Below, in pieces: positions 6,321 to 8,405 of a DNA stretch of 8,405 nt. Each line of letters starts with the position of its first letter. Within the stretch, counting starts at the first letter, position 1. Made by a program: the position numbers and the translations under genes. The notes beneath the pieces were generated by a model, which did no database searches, had not been told where the DNA came from, and saw only the letters and a list, made by a program, of their open reading frames with translations. The stretch comes from an uncultured Clostridia bacterium (GTDB lineage Bacteria; Bacillota; Clostridia; Oscillospirales; Oscillospiraceae): NCBI GenBank assembly GCA_947176425.1, contig CAMWQV010000063.1:1-8405 (forward strand), given 5' to 3'.

Positions 6321-6896
6321 TTAATTAGCCACCTGCACGGAGGCGAACCGGATAACCTTGTCCCCCAGCAGGAATCCTTTCTGGAACACCTGAGACACGA
6401 CGTTCTCACCGAAATTTTCGTCATCCACATGCATCACAGCGCTGTGCTTGAGGGGATCAAAGGGCAGGCCGGTGGGGTCTTCGACGGTGACGCCCAGTTT
6501 TTCCAGCACATTTTCCAGCTGATGAAAGATCATTTCCATACCCTTTTTGTGGACGTTTTCCTCATCGCCCGCCTGCTGTACCGCACGTTCCAGGTTGTCA
6601 TAGACCTCCAGAAAGCTGCGGATCGTATCCAGCTTAGCGTCCTGATACGTGTTTTCTTTTTCACGGGCGGTCCGTTTCCGGTAGTTGTCGTACTCGGCGG
6701 CGAGACGCAGGTATTTGTCGTTCAGCGCTGCCGACTGCGCGGCCAGACCCTCCATTTTTTCCATCTGTTCCCGGGTCATGGTAAACGTTTCCGGCTGAAC
6801 GGTTTCGGTCTGTTCCGGCTGTTCTTCCGCCTGATTTTCCTGGTTCGCCTGGTTTTCCTGCTCCTCCATGGGGGCGGCGTTGTCTTGTTTGCTCAC
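6321..6896 (-). CDS. grpE: GrpE, nucleotide exchange factor of DnaK
   Basis: This 191-residue protein releases ADP from DnaK and so resets the chaperone cycle; it works as a homodimer. Residues 1-37 are a disordered Gln/Glu/Asn-rich tail with a short repeated QENQANQENQ. A long coiled-coil helix follows (about 40-108), with the family motif YLRLAAEYDNYRKRT at 62-76. The beta-domain that contacts DnaK closes the protein (FDPLKHSAVMHV at 146-157; VVSQVFQKGFLLGDKVIRFASV at 166-187). The start is GTG at 6894-6896, chosen because AAAGGAGG (6907-6914) lies ten bases upstream. A later ATG (codon 10) has no comparable ribosome site. The GTG overlaps the hrcA stop by four bases (GTGA), so translation is probably coupled to hrcA. 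Confidence 0.97.
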   Translation of the reverse strand: MSKQDNAAPMEEQENQANQENQAEEQPEQTETVQPETFTMTREQMEKMEGLAAQSAALNDKYLRLAAEYDNYRKRTAREKENTYQDAKLDTIRSFLEVYDNLERAVQQAGDEENVHKKGMEMIFHQLENVLEKLGVTVEDPTGLPFDPLKHSAVMHVDDENFGENVVSQVFQKGFLLGDKVIRFASVQVAN

Positions 6897-7945
6897 GGTA
6901 TAGTATCCTCCTTTGGGGGTAACTGATTATTTTTCCCGAACATTTTCGTCAGGCTTTCCGCAAAATAGCTCAATCTTGCGGCGACGGCGGCGTAATCCAT
7001 TCTGGTGGGACCCACGACGCCGATCAAGCCCCGCATATTGTCGCCGATGTCGTAGCTGGCGACGACCACGCTGGCATCCCGCAATGCCTCATTGACGTTC
7101 TCGGGACCGATCAAAATCTGCATAGACGTATTTTCGTCCAAAACCGGCAGCGTATCCTTCTGGTCGGTCAGCAGGCCCATCAATTCGTTGGCTTTGCTCA
7201 GGTCCTGAAACTCGGGCTGCTGGAACAGCTGAGCCTGACCGGTGGTAAAGACCTGATTCTGCGCACTGCGGTCCAGAACTTCGCTGGCATATTCGATAGC
7301 CAAGGACAGAGGCATAAACAGCTCCGCGCCCAACTGTCCGGCCAAGCTCATCAGCTTCTGTCCCATTTCCTGGCCGGAAATACCGGTAAAATGGGAATTA
7401 AGAAGGTTTGCCAAGGCTGGCAGCTCGTCGGGGGTAACGGCGATGCTGCAATGGAGCAGCTGGCTTTTGACGCGGCTGCCGGTTGTCATGACCACGGCAA
7501 TAAAACTGTTGGCGTCCACGGGCAGCAGGTCATACCGCTGGATAGTGACGGAGCTTTTTTCCACGGCGGCGGAGTAGGCGGGGTAGCTGACGATAGAGGA
7601 AACCATCTGTCCGGCCTGGGCGATCACGCTGTCCAGTTCCCGCATTTTGCCGCTGAGGGCAGAATTGATCTGGTCGGTCTCCTGCTGGGAGAGGGTTTTA
7701 TGTTCCATCAGCTCGTTGACATAGAGCCGGTAGCCCTTGGGGGAGGGGACGCGTCCGGCGGAGGTATGGGGCTGTTCAAGGTAGCCCATGTCTGTCAGGT
7801 CCGCCAGTTCGTTCCGGATGGTGGCGGAGCTGATTTTTCCGCCCATAGCCTGTGCAAGAAACTTGGAACTGACCGGGTCGGCCGTATCGATATACCGTTC
7901 TGTCACGACTTTCAATATTTTTCGTTTTCGCTCTGTGAGTTTCAT
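6893..7945 (-). CDS. hrcA: Heat-inducible transcription repressor HrcA
   Basis: This 350-residue dimeric repressor binds the CIRCE operator and shuts off the operon when the chaperones (GroEL in known systems) are free to keep it active. Its winged-helix N-terminus carries the family signature SSATIRNELADLTDMGYLEQPHTSAGRVPSPKGYRLYV (in pieces: 39-56 and 60-76). The middle part is a GAF-like domain, and the C-terminus has the conserved IGVVGPTRMDYAAVAARLSYFAESL (308-332). It is first in the operon, with its own CIRCE directly upstream, so it represses itself and grpE-dnaK-dnaJ. AAGGAG (7953-7958) lies seven bases before the ATG and overlaps the operator arm. Length is normal for the family, and no residue looks missing. 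Confidence 0.98.
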   Translation of the reverse strand: MKLTERKRKILKVVTERYIDTADPVSSKFLAQAMGGKISSATIRNELADLTDMGYLEQPHTSAGRVPSPKGYRLYVNELMEHKTLSQQETDQINSALSGKMRELDSVIAQAGQMVSSIVSYPAYSAAVEKSSVTIQRYDLLPVDANSFIAVVMTTGSRVKSQLLHCSIAVTPDELPALANLLNSHFTGISGQEMGQKLMSLAGQLGAELFMPLSLAIEYASEVLDRSAQNQVFTTGQAQLFQQPEFQDLSKANELMGLLTDQKDTLPVLDENTSMQILIGPENVNEALRDASVVVASYDIGDNMRGLIGVVGPTRMDYAAVAARLSYFAESLTKMFGKNNQLPPKEDTIP

Positions 7946-7957
7946 TGCACCGCTCCT

Positions 7958-7984
7958 TTAGCACTCCGTCCTCCAGAGTGCTAA
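7958..7984 (-). promoter_or_regulatory. CIRCE operator (HrcA binding site)
   Basis: TTAGCACTC (7958-7966), nine bases, GAGTGCTAA (7976-7984): an exact match to the CIRCE consensus. The symmetry extends three bases further on each side (CCTTTAGCACTC at 7955-7966 with its complement at 7976-7987), giving 12-bp arms. It covers the predicted transcription start and the hrcA ribosome-binding site, so HrcA binding would block initiation. It is the only CIRCE I see in the window, so the whole operon depends on it. Confidence 0.98.
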
Positions 7985-7988
7985 AGGC

Positions 7989-8017
7989 AGTGTATCACCA
8001 ATGAAAGCTTCTGTCAA
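7989..8017 (-). promoter_or_regulatory. Sigma-A promoter of the hrcA-grpE-dnaK-dnaJ operon
   Basis: Read on the - strand: a perfect -35 TTGACA (8012-8017), 17 bases, then TACACT (7989-7994), preceded by TGA as in an extended -10. Transcription would begin about seven bases on, near 7982, inside the CIRCE element. This is the classic class I heat-shock layout of vegetative promoter plus CIRCE. Confidence 0.88.
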
Positions 8018-8070
8018 TACGCTTTTCCCATCTGAATATTGAACAATTTGTAAATTTGCAGAAAGAGCGG

Positions 8071-8103
8071 AAAAAAGCTCCCCCCGGACGGACCGGAGGG
8101 AGC
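8071..8103 (-). terminator. Rho-independent terminator of gap
   Basis: On the - strand an 11-bp GC-rich stem (8093-8103 with 8077-8087, one G-T pair) with a five-base loop is followed by six T residues (8071-8076). It starts 17 bases after the gap stop codon and should isolate gap from the heat-shock promoter. Confidence 0.93.
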
Positions 8104-8120
8104 GGCTGGGAAAAACGGGA

Positions 8121-8405
8121 TTACTTATGATCGACAGAATACATGTGCTTGATGAGTTCAAGGACCTTGTTGGAGTAACCCATCTCGTTGTCGTACCAGG
8201 AAACGACCTTCACGAACTTATCGGTCAGGTACACGCCTGCTTCGGCGTCGAAGATGGAGGTACGGGTGTCGCCCAGGAAGTCGGAGGAAACAACGGCCTC
8301 GTCGGTGTAACCGAGAACGCCCTTGAGTTCACCCTCAGCGGCGTTCTTCATGGCGGCGCAGATGTCCTCTTTGCTGGCGGGCTTGGCCAGATTGACGGTC
8401 AGGTC
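8121..8405 (-). CDS. gap: Glyceraldehyde-3-phosphate dehydrogenase, C-terminal part (gene runs off the window)
   Basis: Only the last 94 codons and the TAA stop are present; the N-terminus, including the NAD-binding fold and the catalytic cysteine, lies beyond the right edge. The visible part reads without interruption from DLTVNLAKPASKEDI to the end. It shows hallmarks of the catalytic domain: GVLGYTDEAVVSSDFLGD, TSIFDAEAG and WYDNEMGYSNKVLELI, whose Asn and Tyr lie near the nicotinamide in known structures. The enzyme oxidises glyceraldehyde 3-phosphate to 1,3-bisphosphoglycerate in glycolysis, using NAD or NADP; the cofactor preference cannot be read from this part. It is separated from hrcA by a strong terminator and a new promoter, so it is the end of its own transcript. 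Confidence 0.97.
   Translation of the reverse strand, partial: DLTVNLAKPASKEDICAAMKNAAEGELKGVLGYTDEAVVSSDFLGDTRTSIFDAEAGVYLTDKFVKVVSWYDNEMGYSNKVLELIKHMYSVDHK

Noticed and set aside
6315..6926. 203-codon + strand open frame opposite grpE, and a similar one at 7391-7984 opposite hrcA
   Set aside because: Both are in register with the sense genes, and neither has a family resemblance. The second would start inside hrcA and end in the CIRCE region.

Overview
The window looks like a chromosomal segment of a Gram-positive, Firmicutes-type bacterium. A gut clostridium of the Oscillospiraceae/Ruminococcaceae kind is my best guess. The basis is the gene order hrcA-grpE-dnaK-dnaJ behind a perfect CIRCE operator, a DnaK lacking the ATPase-domain segment found in proteobacterial DnaK, purine-rich Shine-Dalgarno sequences before nearly every gene, and a SafA/YkwD-like LysM-CAP secreted protein. 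The taxonomic guess is inference from protein style, not from a marker gene.

Left part (about 1-2590, + strand). After roughly 190 bases I cannot assign comes a two-gene operon: an ECF-type sigma factor (TTG start) whose stop codon overlaps the start of a single-pass membrane protein in the position of an anti-sigma factor. An AT-rich gap of about 325 bases follows. It carries a rho-independent terminator, a possible small-RNA promoter, and a good sigma-A-type promoter. That promoter serves a small secreted protein with one LysM and one CAP domain.

Middle and right (about 2591-7945, - strand). A long hairpin sits between the convergent ends of the LysM-CAP gene and rpiB and probably terminates both. 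The heat-shock operon reads right to left: hrcA (repressor), grpE (nucleotide exchange), dnaK (Hsp70), dnaJ (Hsp40), then rpiB (ribose-5-phosphate isomerase B) 38 bases behind dnaJ. hrcA and grpE overlap by four bases. Spacers with hairpins separate grpE/dnaK and dnaK/dnaJ. One promoter (TTGACA-17-TACACT) with CIRCE at its start site controls the operon: HrcA represses it, and its own production and that of the DnaK machine are set by that operator.

Right edge (about 8071-8405, - strand). The C-terminal 94 residues of glyceraldehyde-3-phosphate dehydrogenase (gap) enter from outside the window and end at a strong terminator before the hrcA promoter.

Most of the window is well-understood housekeeping. 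The least explained parts are the sigma/membrane-protein pair, the 1659-1983 gap, and the two intra-operon hairpins. I found no CRISPR array, transposon, prophage, tRNA or rRNA.
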